Assembly: GCA_013285505.1 (NCBI GenBank) | Contig: CP053450.1 | Location: 1 to 64,000 of the forward strand | Source of the DNA: Planctomycetota bacterium | Lineage (GTDB): Bacteria; Planctomycetota; Phycisphaerae; Phycisphaerales; UBA1924 | DNA length: 64,000 bases | Reading direction: 5' to 3' | Part shown: positions 37,201 to 48,114 of the stretch, in pieces | Position numbering within the stretch: the stretch's first letter is position 1 | How the letters are laid out: each line of letters opens with the position of its first letter | Made by a program: the position numbers and the translations under genes | Notes under the pieces: generated by a model | Databases searched by the model: none | Told to the model about the DNA's origin: nothing | Seen by the model: only the letters and a program-made list of their open reading frames with translations

Positions 37201-37624
37201 CGATCCACGCGATGTAGTCCCGACTCTCAGGATCCGACGCCTCGACCACCGGCTCGTCGGCGTTCTCCGGATAGTCCGGCACCTCGCGGAGCTTGTCGCT
37301 CACCTCGCGCAGCGCCACCTCCTTCGGCGTGCCCACCCCAAACTCCAGCCGGATCGTCCCCTCGTTCTGCCGGCTGAAGCTCGTCATCGCCCGCAGATTG
37401 GCGATGCCCTGCAGCTTCTCCTCCTGCTCGTTGATGATCTCCTGCTCGATCTCCTCCGGACTCGCACCCTCCCAGAACGTGGTCACCGCGATGATCGTGT
37501 CCTCCACGTTTGGCGTCAGCTGCACCGGGATGCGCTGCACCGCCAGGATGCCCGAGACCACTACCAGGATCACACCCACCGCCACCGTCACCGGCTGGCG
37601 GATCACCAGACGCACAATGTCCAT
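34223..37624 (-). CDS. RND-family efflux pump, inner-membrane subunit
   Basis: This 1133-residue proton-driven efflux transporter of the AcrB/MexB/HAE1 superfamily has two repeats of six membrane helices plus two large periplasmic loops. Visible blocks are PVTVAVGVILVVVSGILA (helix 1), GMVVDNAIVVLENIYRHLE (helix 4 with the relay Asp), FIPILLVQEEAGQLFRDIA, and in the second half LLIGIVVNNAILIVHQALN and GSELYRGMGGVVVGGMLMST. The length is typical. Its start codon overlaps the stop of the membrane fusion protein gene, so it is the second gene of a TetR-regulated pump operon. No outer-membrane TolC-like gene follows. The substrate range is unknown. Confidence 0.92.
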   Translation of the reverse strand: MDIVRLVIRQPVTVAVGVILVVVSGILAVQRIPVQLTPNVEDTIIAVTTFWEGASPEEIEQEIINEQEEKLQGIANLRAMTSFSRQNEGTIRLEFGVGTPKEVALREVSDKLREVPDYPENADEPVVEASDPESRDYIAWIVLGTTDPEFDVRTLFDFTEDRVKPAIERVEGVSEVNVLGGREREVQIRFDPVQLAQRGITATGLVGAIQGANRNISAGEVPDGQSDVRVRTISQYESVEHVENTVIGYEDGVPILVRDVAEVAETYKEMRSYVRARGKDVLAINVQREVGTNVMEVMDGVKAAVAQINAEGGVLEGEAKRLGLNGGFVLKQVYDQTVYIDQAISLVQSNIWIGGGLAVVVLLLFLRSVSSVGIVAMAIPISVVGAFVVMVAMGRSINVVSLAGMAFAVGMVVDNAIVVLENIYRHLEMGKPPMRAAYDGAREVWGAVLASTLTTVVVFIPILLVQEEAGQLFRDIALAICAAVSLSLIVSISVIPTASARLLRARKASPKPGAQKPAGRNPLVWVSRGLRVVFRPLAALPNLIARGVYLTCGSWVLRISVVAVMTVGSLVGSVLLMPPSDYLPTGNRNLVFGLLIPPPGKNIQQQEEMGRRVEETMRPYWEASDFEKGTPEYERAWEALPKVASGMPWAPGPEVTPPPIDNYFFVGFGTQMFHGAITTEDSKVVDVIPLFNKATRSEVLPGTIAFAFQLPLFRTGGITGSGVKVDFKGDDLDVVTGAASAVFNRLAGEFGYGAVQSDPQNFNLRGPELQIVPDRVRLSDVGMVPTDLGLAVQAAGDGAIIGDYRVGGDTIDLKVISKSAVDARTVAGLQDLPVATPSGHAVPLGGLAEVRRVTSPPQINRVNRQRAITVDFTAPTGVPLEEAIGIIETAVAAEREAGNIPAGIDIGYTGSASKLKSVRTALLGDGTLAGTFASSLFLALLVVYLLMCVLFQSWLRPLVIMFAVPPATFGGFLGLAVVHWWSVKDRYAPVQNLDVLTMLGIVLLIGIVVNNAILIVHQALNFMRGVGEGEDDRVEPMSARRAISESVRTRVRPIMMTSVTSVAGMLPLVLMPGSGSELYRGMGGVVVGGMLMSTVFTLVLVPLLFSLVMDTQRVVQGWFGRREPAMVGGVPAG

Positions 37625-38834
37625 CAGTCGTCTCCCGCGGCTTCATCAGCACCGACAGCCCCGCCCGCCGCAAGCCCCTCGCCGTCCACCAGCATCGGGA
37701 TGATCGGCGCGGTCGGGTACAGACGCTCCTTGCCCTCCACCACCACCTGATCACCCGCACGCAACCCCGAACCCGCGACGACCACCCGCCCCGGCAACTC
37801 AAACAGCACCGAGATGTTCATCGGGACCGCCTGCGCCGGACCCTCCTCCTGCGCGCGCGCCACGTACACGATCGTCCCCATCTCGTTCCGCAGCACCGCG
37901 TCGGTCGGCACGATCGTGTGCTCGGCCACCGCACCCGTCGGCACCCAGCCGATCACACTCTGCCCGGCCGCGAGAGCACCCTCGGTGTTCTGCGCCTGCC
38001 CGACCAGCGTGAACGTCCGCGCGCGCGCATCCACCTGCGGCACGATCCGCACATCGGTGATGTCGATCGCCGAGGACAACGCGTCCGGCTCGACCACGAA
38101 GTCGTCGCCGCGGAGCTTGCCGTCGCCCTCGCCCGACCGCGCCAGTGCCGCCAGCGAGGGCAGGTACCGCTGGGGCACATCCAGCACGACCCGCAGCACA
38201 TCGGTCTGCAACAGCTCACACACCGAATCACCCGCCGCGAGCCACTCGCCGTCCTCGGTCAGCTTCCGCGTCACCGTGCCGGCAAACGGTGCGACGATGT
38301 CCATGTCACGCAGCCTGCGCTCGACCAGGTCCAGCCGGGCGTCGAAGACCGCCAGATCAAGCTCTGCGCGCGCAAACCGTGCCTGCGCCTGGCTCAGCTC
38401 ATAATCCACCTCACGCTGTTCGCGGGCGTTCGAGGCACCCAGCGCCGTCGCGTTCTTGAGCGAGTCCAGTTCCGACTGCCACCGCACCACCGCCGCCCGC
38501 TCCTCGGCGACCGCCGACTCGGCCGCCGAACGCTCGGCCCGCGTCCGCTGGCGGTCCAGCTCCAGCCGGTCGGCATCGATCCGCGCGAGCAACTGCCCGG
38601 CCTCCACCCGCATCCCCACATCGACCGCCATCTCGACGACCACGCCCTCCTCCTGCGACGCGACCTCCGCCACGCGCAACGAGCGGAGCTCCCCGGTCAC
38701 CATCCGGCGGCTCGCCGATCCGCTCGACCACCACCTCCGCCACCCGCACCGGCGACGGGGGCGGCCCCTGCGATCGCCGACATCGCCGCCGCGGCCGTAC
38801 CCATCCAGACGCCCACCAGCAATCGCACCTTCAT
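37624..38834 (-). CDS. RND periplasmic adaptor (membrane fusion protein), two frame breaks
   Basis: This HlyD/AcrA-type adaptor of about 403 residues has a signal or anchor (MKVRLLVGVWMGTAAAAMSAI), a lipoyl half (VDVGMRVEAGQLLARIDADR), a long coiled coil of Arg/Glu/Ala (residues about 110-190), the second lipoyl half (DMDIVAPFAGTVTRKLTEDG) and a beta-barrel region. Two frame changes near the N-terminus lie at about 38745 (one GC unit lost) and 38706-38712 (ggcggct, one extra G). Correcting them yields PVRVAEVVVERIGERRMVTG. It couples the RND protein to an outer-membrane channel. The start at 38834 overlaps the end of the TetR gene, so all three genes form one transcription unit. Confidence 0.86.
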
Positions 38835-39568
38835 CGACGCACTCCTTGATCCGTGCCGTCGGCCCCGGCCCCTGCCCGACCGACCAAGTCTTCACATCCC
38901 ATCCCACGCAGCGCAAAGTCCGCGATCTCGCCCGCCAGCCCAACGATCTCCGCCTCTCCCGGCGAGGCAGACTGGCCACCCCCCCGCACGTCGCGGTCCA
39001 ACCGGTCCAGAAACGGCCTGAACAGCCGCTGGTGCAGCAGCAACGCCATCACCGACTGGGCCGCCCGCGACCGCTCGGCCCGGGTCGCGTCCGGCCGCAG
39101 CTGGCCGACAAACCTGCACAGCCGCGCATGGTGCGGCTCCACGAACTCTCGCACCACCACATCCGTCGCCTCGCCCGACTCCAACGCCGACTGCATCACC
39201 AGACACACGCTCGACCCGGCCTCGTCCGACCGGAGCAGCACCCGCAGGAACGCCTCCACAAAGCCGCGGAACATCTCCCCCGCCCGCTCCCGCGTCCCCG
39301 CCGGTACATCCAGCAGCGCCCACACCTCGGTCGAGCCCTGCCGGTCCATCGCCCGGCGGATGGTCTCCAGATACAACCCGTGCTTGGACCCAAAGTGGTA
39401 TTTGATCCCCGAGAGGTTCACTCCGGCGGTCTCCGCGATCTCGCGGATACCCACACTCTCAAACCCCCGATCGCTAAAGAGCGTCTCGGCGGCCTCGAGC
39501 AGGCGGTCTCGGGTTGATTCCTCTGGTCCGGTCAAGCTCAACGGTATCCATCGAGATCCTGCTGTCAA
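38831..39568 (-). CDS. TetR/AcrR-family regulator of the pump operon
   Basis: This protein has an N-terminal TetR helix-turn-helix (RDRLLEAAETLFSDRGFESV, then IREIAETAGVNLSGIKYHFG) and a C-terminal ligand domain resembling the CerR-type (DUF1956) family, with FVGQLRPDATRAERSRAAQS. It is expected to repress its own operon with the adaptor and pump genes, relieved by an effector. No ATG is available; the frame can start at TTG 39568, 39541 or 39535, and the downstream ones keep the operator outside the gene. It is divergent from the MscS-type gene. Confidence 0.88.
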   Translation of the reverse strand: MTAGSRWIPLSLTGPEESTRDRLLEAAETLFSDRGFESVGIREIAETAGVNLSGIKYHFGSKHGLYLETIRRAMDRQGSTEVWALLDVPAGTRERAGEMFRGFVEAFLRVLLRSDEAGSSVCLVMQSALESGEATDVVVREFVEPHHARLCRFVGQLRPDATRAERSRAAQSVMALLLHQRLFRPFLDRLDRDVRGGGQSASPGEAEIVGLAGEIADFALRGMGCEDLVGRAGAGADGTDQGVRR

Positions 39569-39580
39569 TCACTCGATTGA
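39565..39580. promoter_or_regulatory. Candidate TetR operator
   Basis: The perfect inverted repeat TCAATC-ACTC-GATTGA lies in the short, relatively AT-rich gap between the TetR gene and the divergent MscS-type gene. Size and position fit a TetR-family operator controlling the pump operon and perhaps the channel gene. Confidence 0.5.
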
Positions 39581-39662
39581 ATGAAGTTTTTCGCACAGGT
39601 CGGCAGCCCGCCTGATCTAGCATGTCCGCAGCCCCGGTGCCCGGTCCATAAATAGGATACCC

Positions 39663-42600
39663 ATGCGAACCCCGAACATCGCTCTCGCTCTGGTCGTTGT
39701 TCTGCTGAGCCTCCTGGTTCCGCCGGCCCTCGGGCAGCCGGACGGGGTCCCCACGACCATCGAGGAGATCAAGGCGGCCCTCGCGTCGCTCGGCGACGAT
39801 GTCAGCGGCGCACCCCTGGCCGAGACCTCCGACGAAACGATCAAGGCCTACCGCCTGGCCCTCGAAGCCGCGAACACCGCCGAGGCGTCCCGCACCCAGG
39901 CCGCGACCTACCGAGCCCTCGCCGACGCCGCCCCGGAGCTGACCCGCCAGTACCGCGCCGAGCTCGACGCCCCCCCCTCGGTCCCGGAGATCACGGTGCC
40001 GGCGGGGGCCTCCCTCGCCGACCTCGAGCTGGCGCTGGCCCAGGCCACCTCGGACCTGGCCGCGGCCCAGAGCGACATCGACACGCTGCGGCTCGAAACG
40101 CCTCGCCGATCAGACCGCGCGCGAGCCATCCCCGCGCTGCTCACCGCGGCACAGGCCGATGTGGACCGCCTGCAGGCCGAGCTCGACACCCCCGCCCCCG
40201 CAGAGATGACCCCGGCCCGCGCGGCTGGCCCGCCAGACCCGCCTCGCGGCACAGCTGAGCCGCCGCCCAGGCCCGCGTCGTCGAGCTCCGTGCCGAGGCC
40301 GACAGCTACAACGCGCGGAGCGAACTGCTCCCTCTCCGAATCAGCCGCGCAGAACGGCGCGTCACGCAGGCCCAGGCGGTCGTCGCGGAGTGGCAGAAGA
40401 TTGTCAGCACCCGGCGTCAGCAGGACGCCCGCGACGCGGCCCGCCAGGCCAGCGAGCGTGACCTCACGCAGGCCGAAGAGATCCCCGCCCTGGCACCCAT
40501 CGCGGCCCAGATCCGCGGTCTCGTTGACGACCTGCAGGGCGCCGACGCCGCGCCCGCCAGGCAGGTGCAGGCCTCCGCACGTCTCATCGAGATGCGAGCC
40601 CGCCTCCAGGAGCGCCAGCGCGACGATCTCGAGATCCGGGTCCGCGCGCGCACGCAGGCCTCCAGCGCGTTCGGGCAGATGCTGCAGAGCACGCTCCGCA
40701 AGCTCCGTGACGCACGCACCTTCCGACGCCAACTCGACAGCACGCAGAGCACGGAGCTCGACGTCACGCTGCGCCTCGAGGACGTCAGAGCGCTGGGCAA
40801 GATGGCCAACGACACCGGGCTCGCGCTCGAGGCCGTCCGGGCGCAACTCGGCGAGGACGCCGCCACGCACGAGGCGCTGGCCAGGCGGCTGATCGAGCAA
40901 CGCCGCACACTCGCGCAGCAGTCGCAGGTCACACTCGATGCGCTGCTGGACACACTCACCGAACTGACCACGATCTACGCCGAGTATCTGCAGACGACCG
41001 AGAGCCTGCAGGAGTTCGTCAGGGCCCGCGTGTTCTGGGTCCGCAGCGTGCCGCGAGATCGGCTCGTGCCGCAGGCCGCAGATTTCGCGTTCGACATCGG
41101 CTGGCTCACCAACAGGGAGGCGTGGCGCACCGCACTCGTCGCGGGGGGCCGCCAGCTCATCCCGGCGATCGATCCGCCCACAGCCTCCCGGACCACGCCG
41201 CGACCGATCTGGCACTTCCTGGTGTTGCCGGCCTGTGCCGCGACACTGATCGTGGCAGCCTGCGTCGGCCGCTGGCGCCTCATCGTCCGCTCGCGCGCCC
41301 CGCTGCCGAAGACCGGCAGATTCCAGTCCACGATGATGGCGGGCACGTTCCTGAAGCTCGGTCTGACTCTGGCGGCCGCCATCCCGCTGCCGCTCGCGCT
41401 CTGGGCCATCGGCGCGTGGCTCGGCTCGACCTCCGTGGCCCTCTCGACGGCGACCGACTCGGCGACCCCCGCGCCGATCGCGATCGCCAGCGGGCTGAGC
41501 CGGGCCGCGTTCGTGCTCTTCGGGCTGAGTCTGCTGCGCGGGCTGACCAGACGCAGCGGCGTCGGGGTGACCCAGTTCCGCTGGTCAGAGGCCGGGCTCG
41601 CGCACTTCCGATTCCACCTGCGGTGGATGATCCCCATCGGGGTCGTGGTCGCGGCGACCGTACAGACCTTCGAGGTCCGCGCAGACGACCTCCACCCCGA
41701 AGCGCTCGGACGCACCATGCTCGCCTTCGCGCTCCTCGCGGCGGCGTTCTTTCAGTGGAGGGTCTTCTCGCCGAAGCGGCCCTTCATCGGTGAATACATC
41801 AAGAAACACCGCCGCGGGCTGATCGACCGGTCCGCGTGGCTCTGGTTCCCCGTCATCGTGTGCACACCGATCCTGCTCGCGGTGGGGACCGCGGCCGGGT
41901 ACGTCTACACCGCGCTGCAGATCCAACGCACCGTCGGCAACACCTACCTGATCGTGCTGGTGGTGCTCGTGGGGCAGGCGCTCGTGCTGCGTTCGCTGCA
42001 ACTCGCCCGCCGGCGGATCGCGATCGAGGCCGCCCGCGCACGCGCCGCCGCGGCCGCCGAAGCCGCCGCCGCGGCCGAGTCCGAGGCCCAAACGGCGGAG
42101 CAGTCCCCGGCGGACCCGCCGCCCGCCAAAGAGCCCGAGCCGACCCCGGAGATCGACCTCACCGCGATCAGTCTGCAGAGCCGCAAGGTCGTCCAGATGG
42201 TCACCGTGGTCGTGCTCACACTCGGCCTCTACGCGGTGTGGAACGATGTGCTGCCGGCCCTGAAGTGGTTCGAGCGGCTGCAGGTCTTCCCCAGCGTGCA
42301 GTACATCGATCCCGACACCGGGATCGCCGAGCTGGACACGCCCGTCGCCGTTCCCGAGGCCACCGACCAGGCTTCATCGACGACCACATCGAACCCGACG
42401 CAGGGCATGATGCCGTCGGCGTCGAGCACCCCCGCCGACGAATCGTCCGGCATCGCACCGCTGCCCAGCCGCGTCACCGTCGCCGACATCGGCCTGGCCA
42501 TCCTGCTGCTGGTGCTCACCGTCTCGGCCTCGCGCAACCTGCCCGGTCTGCTCGAGATCACGCTGCTGCCGCACCTGCCGCTCGACTCGGCGACCCGCTA

Positions 42601-43327
42601 CGCGATCTTCTCGATCGCGCGGTACGTCCTGATCATCGTGGGCCTGGTCGCGATCTCCAAGACGCTGAGCATCCCGTGGCGCAGCGCCCAGTGGCTCGCC
42701 GCCGCGCTCACGTTCGGCCTGGCCTTCGGCATGCAGGAGATCTTCGCCAACTTCGTCGCCGGCATCATCATGCTCTTCGAGCAGCCGGTGCGCGTCGGCG
42801 ACACCGTCACGATCGGCAGCGTCAGCGGCGAGGTCTCGCGCATCCGCATGCGCGCGACCACCATCGTCGACTGGGACAACAAGGAACTCATCATCCCGAA
42901 CAAGACGTTCATCACCGACCAGGTGATCAACTGGACGCTCCACGACCCGATCATGCGCGTCGTCATCCCCGTCGGGATCGCCTACGGCTCGGACACCGAG
43001 CGAGCCCAGCAACTCCTGCTCAAGGCCGCGGAGGAATGCCCGCACACGATCGACCACAAGCCGGCCCGTGCGCTCTTCATCGGCTTCGGCGACAACAGCC
43101 TCAACTTCAGCCTGCGCGTGTTCATCGACACGATCACAAACCTCATGTCCGCCACGAGCGATCTGCACTTCCGCATCGACCGTGAGTTCCGCGAGGCCGG
43201 GATCGAGATCTCCTTCCCCCAGCGCGACCTGCACATCCGCTCGCTCGATCCGGCGATCCTCGACCGGCTCGGCGTCAGCCGGGCCGACGCCGATCCGCCG
43301 CGAACCAGAGAAGACGGAGCGAGTTGA
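39663..43327 (+). CDS. Large MscS/MscK-type mechanosensitive channel, two frame breaks
   Basis: This protein of about 1220 residues has a signal peptide (ALALVVVLLSLLVPPALGQ) and a periplasmic coiled-coil domain of roughly 450 residues. Many membrane helices follow, and then the MscS core: QWLAAALTFGLAFGMQEIFA (pore helix TM3), NFVAGIIMLFEQPVRVGDTV and NKELIIPNKTFITDQVINW. An Ala/Glu-rich cytoplasmic loop with EAAAAAESEAQ lies between helices. The architecture matches MscK/KefA-like channels that release solutes on osmotic downshock. Two frame changes lie in the coiled coil, at 40221-40226 (gcggct) and 40258-40264 (agccgcc), each one base too long. The 3' end overlaps the converging P1B-4 ATPase gene by 53 bases. 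Confidence 0.85.
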
Positions 43328-45313
43328 CGACCACGACCACCGTCCCCCCCTCGTGGGCGACCACGCCGAGCGCCATCGGCACGCGCAGACCGAAGAGCGA
43401 ACCGATCACCACCACCATCCCCATCGCCACGATCACCCCCCCGGCGAAGGCGAGGTTGACCGCGATCGTGCGGCGCGTCGCCCGCGCCAGCCGCACCGCC
43501 CAGGGCACCCGGCCCAGGTCGTCGCTCAAGAGCACGATGTCCGCCGACTCCAGCGCCGCGTCCGACCCGATCGACCCGACGGCGATCGACACGTCGGCCG
43601 CCGCCAGCGCCGGCGCGTCGTTCACACCGTCGCCGATGACCGCGACCCGCACCGGTTCACCGCCGTCGGGGCCCGCCTGCAGCGCGCGCACCTCTTCGAC
43701 CTTCTGCCCGGGCAGCAGCTGCGCGGTAGTCATCGAGCCCCAGCTCGTCGGCGATCCGCCGCGCCACGATCTCGTCGTCGCCGGTCAGCATCCGGATCGG
43801 CCGGACGCCGATCTCGTGCAGACGCGACACCAGCGTGTCCGCCCCCCCGGCGCACCTCGTCCCGCAGCACGATCACACCGACGCTGTCGTCCCCGCCGCC
43901 GCCCCGGAGCCGCCACCGCGACGCCCAGCTGCCCGGCCAGGCGTGCCTCCGCGAGTGTCTCTTCCAGCCACGCCGCCGCCGCCCCGTCCACGATCTCGGC
44001 GATGAAGGCCAGGTTCCCCACCCGCGCATCGCGCCCGTTCCACCGGCCGACCATCCCCTGCCCGGCGATCGAACGCACGTCTTCGACGGCCGCGGGACCG
44101 CCAGCATCCGGCGCGTCGTCGCCGACCGCGCCGAAGATCGCGCGCCGTCGGGTGGGTCGAGTCCTGCTCGAGCCCGGCCGCGACGGCCAGCAGGTCCGCG
44201 CCGTCCGCCGCCTCGCGGGCGATCATCTCGCAGAACACCGGCCGCCCGACGGTGAGCGTGCCGGTCTTGTCAAAGCACACCGCCTCGGTGCGGCTCAGGC
44301 GGTCGATCGACTCACCGCCCTTGAAGAGCACGCCTGCGCGCGCGCCGCGGGCGATGGCCGCGAGCGTCGCGGTGGGTGTCGCGATCACCAGCGCACACGG
44401 CGACATCACAATCAGGAGCGTGATCGCGGTGTACGCGGCCTCCCCGATCGACCGGCGGCCGCCCACGATCTCCGGCAGCGCCAGCCACCACAGCAGAAAC
44501 ACCGCCGCGCTGACCGCCAGCACGCTGAATGTGTACGGCTCGCCCACCCGGTCGATCGCCCGCTGCAGCGGCTCGCGCTGCTCTCGCGCGTCGGTCACCA
44601 ACGTCAGGATCCGCTGCACGCTCGACTCGCTCGCGGGCTTGCGCACGCGGGTCAGCAGCACGCCCTCGCCGTTGATCGTCCCCGCGAAGACCTCGTCGCC
44701 GACATCCACACTCCGGGGCATGCTCTCGCCCGTGAGCGTTGACTGGTCCACGCTCGATGCGCCCTCGGTAATCTCGGCGTCTACCGGCACACGGTCGCCG
44801 GGGCGCACACGGACGGTCTCGCCGACCTCGACCTCTTCCGGCCGCACATCCTGCCACACCCCGTCGCGGAGCACGATCGCCCGATCGGGCATGATCGCCT
44901 TGAGCCCGTTGATCTCGCGCTTGGTCCGCTCCATCGCCAGCTGCTCGAGGGCGCCGGCGAAGGTAAAGAGCACCAGCAGCAGCGCCCCCTCGCCGGCGTG
45001 CCCGGCCGCGGCTGCGGTCCCCGCGGCGACGACCATGAGCACGTCGATGTCCACGCGGCGGCTCGGCCAGGGCCGACAGTGCCGCGCGGAGGCCGTAGAC
45101 CATCCCGATCGCCAGACTCGCCCACGCCAGCGCACCGCCGGCATCCAGCCCGGGCAACCAACCGACGACATACTCAGAGAGCAGCAGCACACCCGCCGCC
45201 ACCGAGAGGTAGAGCTGCACCTTTGGGTCCCACAGCACAAACTCGCTTGCGCGCGCATCGGCCGACGAGTCAGTCTGCGGGTCGGTCTGGGTCACGATCG
45301 AAGAATCCGTCAT
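43275..45313 (-). CDS. P1B-4-type heavy-metal ATPase (CoaT/CtpD-like), five frame breaks
   Basis: This P-type ATPase of about 679 residues exports a transition metal. The transmembrane metal site reads MSPCALVIATPTATLAAIA (SPC rather than CPC), and the last helix has HEGGTVVVVVNSLRLL; SPC plus HEGGT defines subgroup P1B-4, linked to Co2+, Zn2+, Ni2+ or Fe2+ export. There is no N-terminal metal-binding domain. Other motifs are STLTGESMPRSV, CFDKTGTLTVGRP, STHPTAR and VIGDGVNDAPALAAAD. Frame changes near 45057, 44140, 43908, 43848 and 43722 all lie at GCGC-type sequence or, at 43848, a G7 run; correction gives a clean family protein. It is the last gene after ccoS, 75 bases on, likely co-transcribed with the oxidase unit. 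Confidence 0.82.
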
Positions 45314-45388
45314 CTGGGTCAAGACTAGATCGACCGCAGGGCCATGACGCCCGCAGCCAACCGACCGGGAACATCATGAGACGCAGTC

Positions 45389-45631
45389 TCAGTCCTGACC
45401 CTGCCCCGGGGCGCGCCGTCCGGGGCACTCAGTCTCGGGCGTGGCGTCATCGACGGTGTCTCCGTCGCGGGAGGCTGTGCGGGTGGGAGGTGCGTCATCG
45501 TCGAAGAGCATCCGCGCCGCGGGGGTCTCGAGGTCGTCGAGCTGTCCCTGCCGCACCGCCCAGATGAACGCCCCGACGAACACACCGGCGAAGATCAGCG
45601 CGAGCGGGAGCACGATGTACATCACGGACAT
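45389..45631 (-). CDS. ccoS: cbb3 oxidase maturation protein CcoS
   Basis: This 80-residue protein starts with [20 protein letters not shown], one membrane helix, followed by [20 protein letters not shown] and a short acidic tail. The helix plus the GQ.DDLETPA motif is diagnostic of CcoS/FixS, required to insert haem and copper into cbb3 oxidase. Its start overlaps the end of ccoI by 10 bases. Confidence 0.92.
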   Translation of the reverse strand: MSVMYIVLPLALIFAGVFVGAFIWAVRQGQLDDLETPAARMLFDDDAPPTRTASRDGDTVDDATPETECPGRRAPGQGQD

Positions 45632-48114
45632 GAGCGGCCTCCGAACGTCCTGCCCCGCAGCGCGATCGCGAGCACGGTAAGGCTCGAGAGCGGCATGAGC
45701 ACCGCCGCAGTGAGCGCGTTGATGATGCCCAGCACCGCCAGCGAGGCGCCGATGGCGTTGTAGCCCAGCGAGACCGCGAGGCCCGTGTGGATGACCCGGA
45801 CCGCCCGTCGCGAGCCCACGCAGAGCTCGACAATCGTCGCCAGGCCCGGCGTCCGCATGTAGACATCCGCCGCGGCGAGGCTCGCCTCGGCACCGCCGCT
45901 GACCGCGACGCCCACGCTCGCGCGCAAGGGCCGCGGCATCGTTGACCCCATCGCCGACCATCACGACCGTGCCGCCCTCCAGCGCCGCCTCCACCGCGCG
46001 GACCTTGTCCTCCGGCGAGGCGCCGCCGACCGCGTCGGCCCCGTCGATGCCGAGCTGCTCCCCCACCGCCCGGACGACGCCGATCTCGTCTCCGGAGACG
46101 ATCCGCACCCGCCACCCCGCGGCACGCAGCCGCTCCACAGATTCCCGCGCGTCGGGGCGCACCGCGTCACCCAACGCTGCGACCGCGACGACCTCGCCGT
46201 CGCGTGCGATGACGATCGGCGTCTGCGCGCGCGGAGCGCCGGTGATGCTCTCTGCGACCCAGGGCGCCGTCCGCGCTCCACACCCCTCCAGCACCCACGC
46301 CGCGGAACCGATCTCGAAGCGGCTTCCCCGCGACCGCCCCCGACACGCCCGCGCCCAGCGACTGGCGGATATCCGCCGCAGCGGGTGTTGCCGCGAGAGG
46401 CTCGTGCGGGAGGTCTTGGTCGTCCGCAGCCAGCTCGCGCACCAGCGCGCGCGATCGGGTGCGACGAGCCGGACTCGATGGCCGCCACCGCGGCCTTGAC
46501 CGACTGATCGCCGTGCCACTCGACGAGCTGCTGCCGGCCCTCGGTGATCGTCCCGGTCTTGTCGAGGAGGATCGTGCCGGGTTTGGCCAGCCGCTCAAGG
46601 ACCTCGCCGCCCTTGATCATGATCCCGCGTCGTGCCGCGCGGCCGACGGCGGCGGTGACGGCCAGCGGCGTGGCCAGCCCGAGCGCGCACGGGCAGGTGA
46701 TGATCAGGAGCGTCAGCGCGTGCCCCACGGCTTCTTCAGGCCGGATGGCCAGCCACGCCAGCAGCGTCACGGCGGCGAGCCCGATGACACCGGCAACGAA
46801 CCAGCCGGCGAGCCGGTCCGCGGCCGTCACGATCGGCGCCCGCCGCAACGCCGACTCCTCGACCAGCCGCACAAGCCGGCCGACACGAGTCTCGGCCCCG
46901 GCCGCCTCGACGCGCACGAGCACCCGCCCGGCGAGATTCACGGTCCCCGCGGCGACCCTGTCGCCGACACCCACCGCTACGGGCCGGCTCTCGCCGGTGA
47001 GGATGGACTGGTCCACGCTGGTGTCACCCTCGACGACCTCGCCGTCGGCGGGGAACGACTCCTCGGCGCGGACCTCGACGATCGTGCCGATGGTCACCGC
47101 GTCGATCGAGACCTCGCGGGTCTGCCCGGCCTCCCAGATGCGCGCGCGCGCCGGGGTGAGGGCAAAGAGCATCTCGACCGCGTCGGTGGCGACGCGTTGC
47201 TGGCGGTGCTGGATCCACCGGCCGCAGAGCAGCAGGAAGACCAGCACGGTGATCGAATCGAAGTACACCTCGCCGGTGCCTCGGACGGTGTTGAAGGCGC
47301 TGGTGGCGATGCCGGCGCTCAGGCCCAGCGCGATGGGCAGGTCGAGGTGTCGCGTGCGTGTCCGCAGCGCCGCGATGGCGCCACGGAAGAAGACGCGCCC
47401 CGGCCAGATAAGGCTCGCGATCGCCAGCACCATGCTGGTCCACCGGAAGAGCTGGCGGAACTCCTCCTCGATGCCACCGAAGATGCCGAAGTAGAGCGAC
47501 CCGGCCATCAGCATGGCGTTGCCCGCGAGCGCCCCGGCGACGGCCAGGCGTGTCAGATAGCCCCGGTCCTCGCGCTGCCGGGCCTCCCGGGCTGCGGCAC
47601 CCTTGGCGGCGTGGGGCACATAGCCGAGCCGGTCGAGCGCGCGCGCAACACCGCTGAGCCCCACCTGCCGGCTGTTCCACACCACGCGCACCATCGACCG
47701 TCCAAGATCGAGCCTCGCCTCGAGCACCCCGCGTTCGAGTTCGGGCAGCTTCTCCACGAGCCACACGCACGCCACGCAGTGAACACCCTCGAGGAACAGG
47801 TCGATCGAGCAGACACCCTCGCCGAGCTCCTTGGCGTAGAGCCCGAGGAAGGCCGGATCGTCGAACTCTTCGTACCCGCGACCGGTCGACTTTGGCTGCG
47901 TGCCCTCGGCGCCCTGCCGGTCGCGCAGCTCGTAGTACCGCTCGAGTCCGCACCCGTGGATCGCCTCCCACACGGCCCGGCAGGCCCCGCAGCAGAACTG
48001 CTCGGCCGCCTCGGGCTCGACGAGCCCGGCGGGCACCGGCAGCGCGCAGTGCGAGCACATCACCCGCGCCGATGCACGCGGCACGCGGCCGGCGATCGCC
48101 GTGTCACTCCTCAT
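45622..48114 (-). CDS. ccoI: Copper P-type ATPase CcoI/FixI, three frame breaks
   Basis: This ATPase of about 831 residues supplies copper for cbb3 oxidase assembly. The N-terminus carries a zinc- or copper-binding cluster ([20 protein letters not shown]) typical of CcoI, then a metal-binding domain with [15 protein letters not shown]. Core motifs are [23 protein letters not shown] (CPC copper site), [20 protein letters not shown] and [15 protein letters not shown]. Frame changes lie near 46455 and 45935 (one GC unit lost in each) and 46318-46324 (agcggct, one extra base). Corrected, the protein reads through [22 protein letters not shown] 48114 overlaps the upstream gene by 11 bases. Confidence 0.9.
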
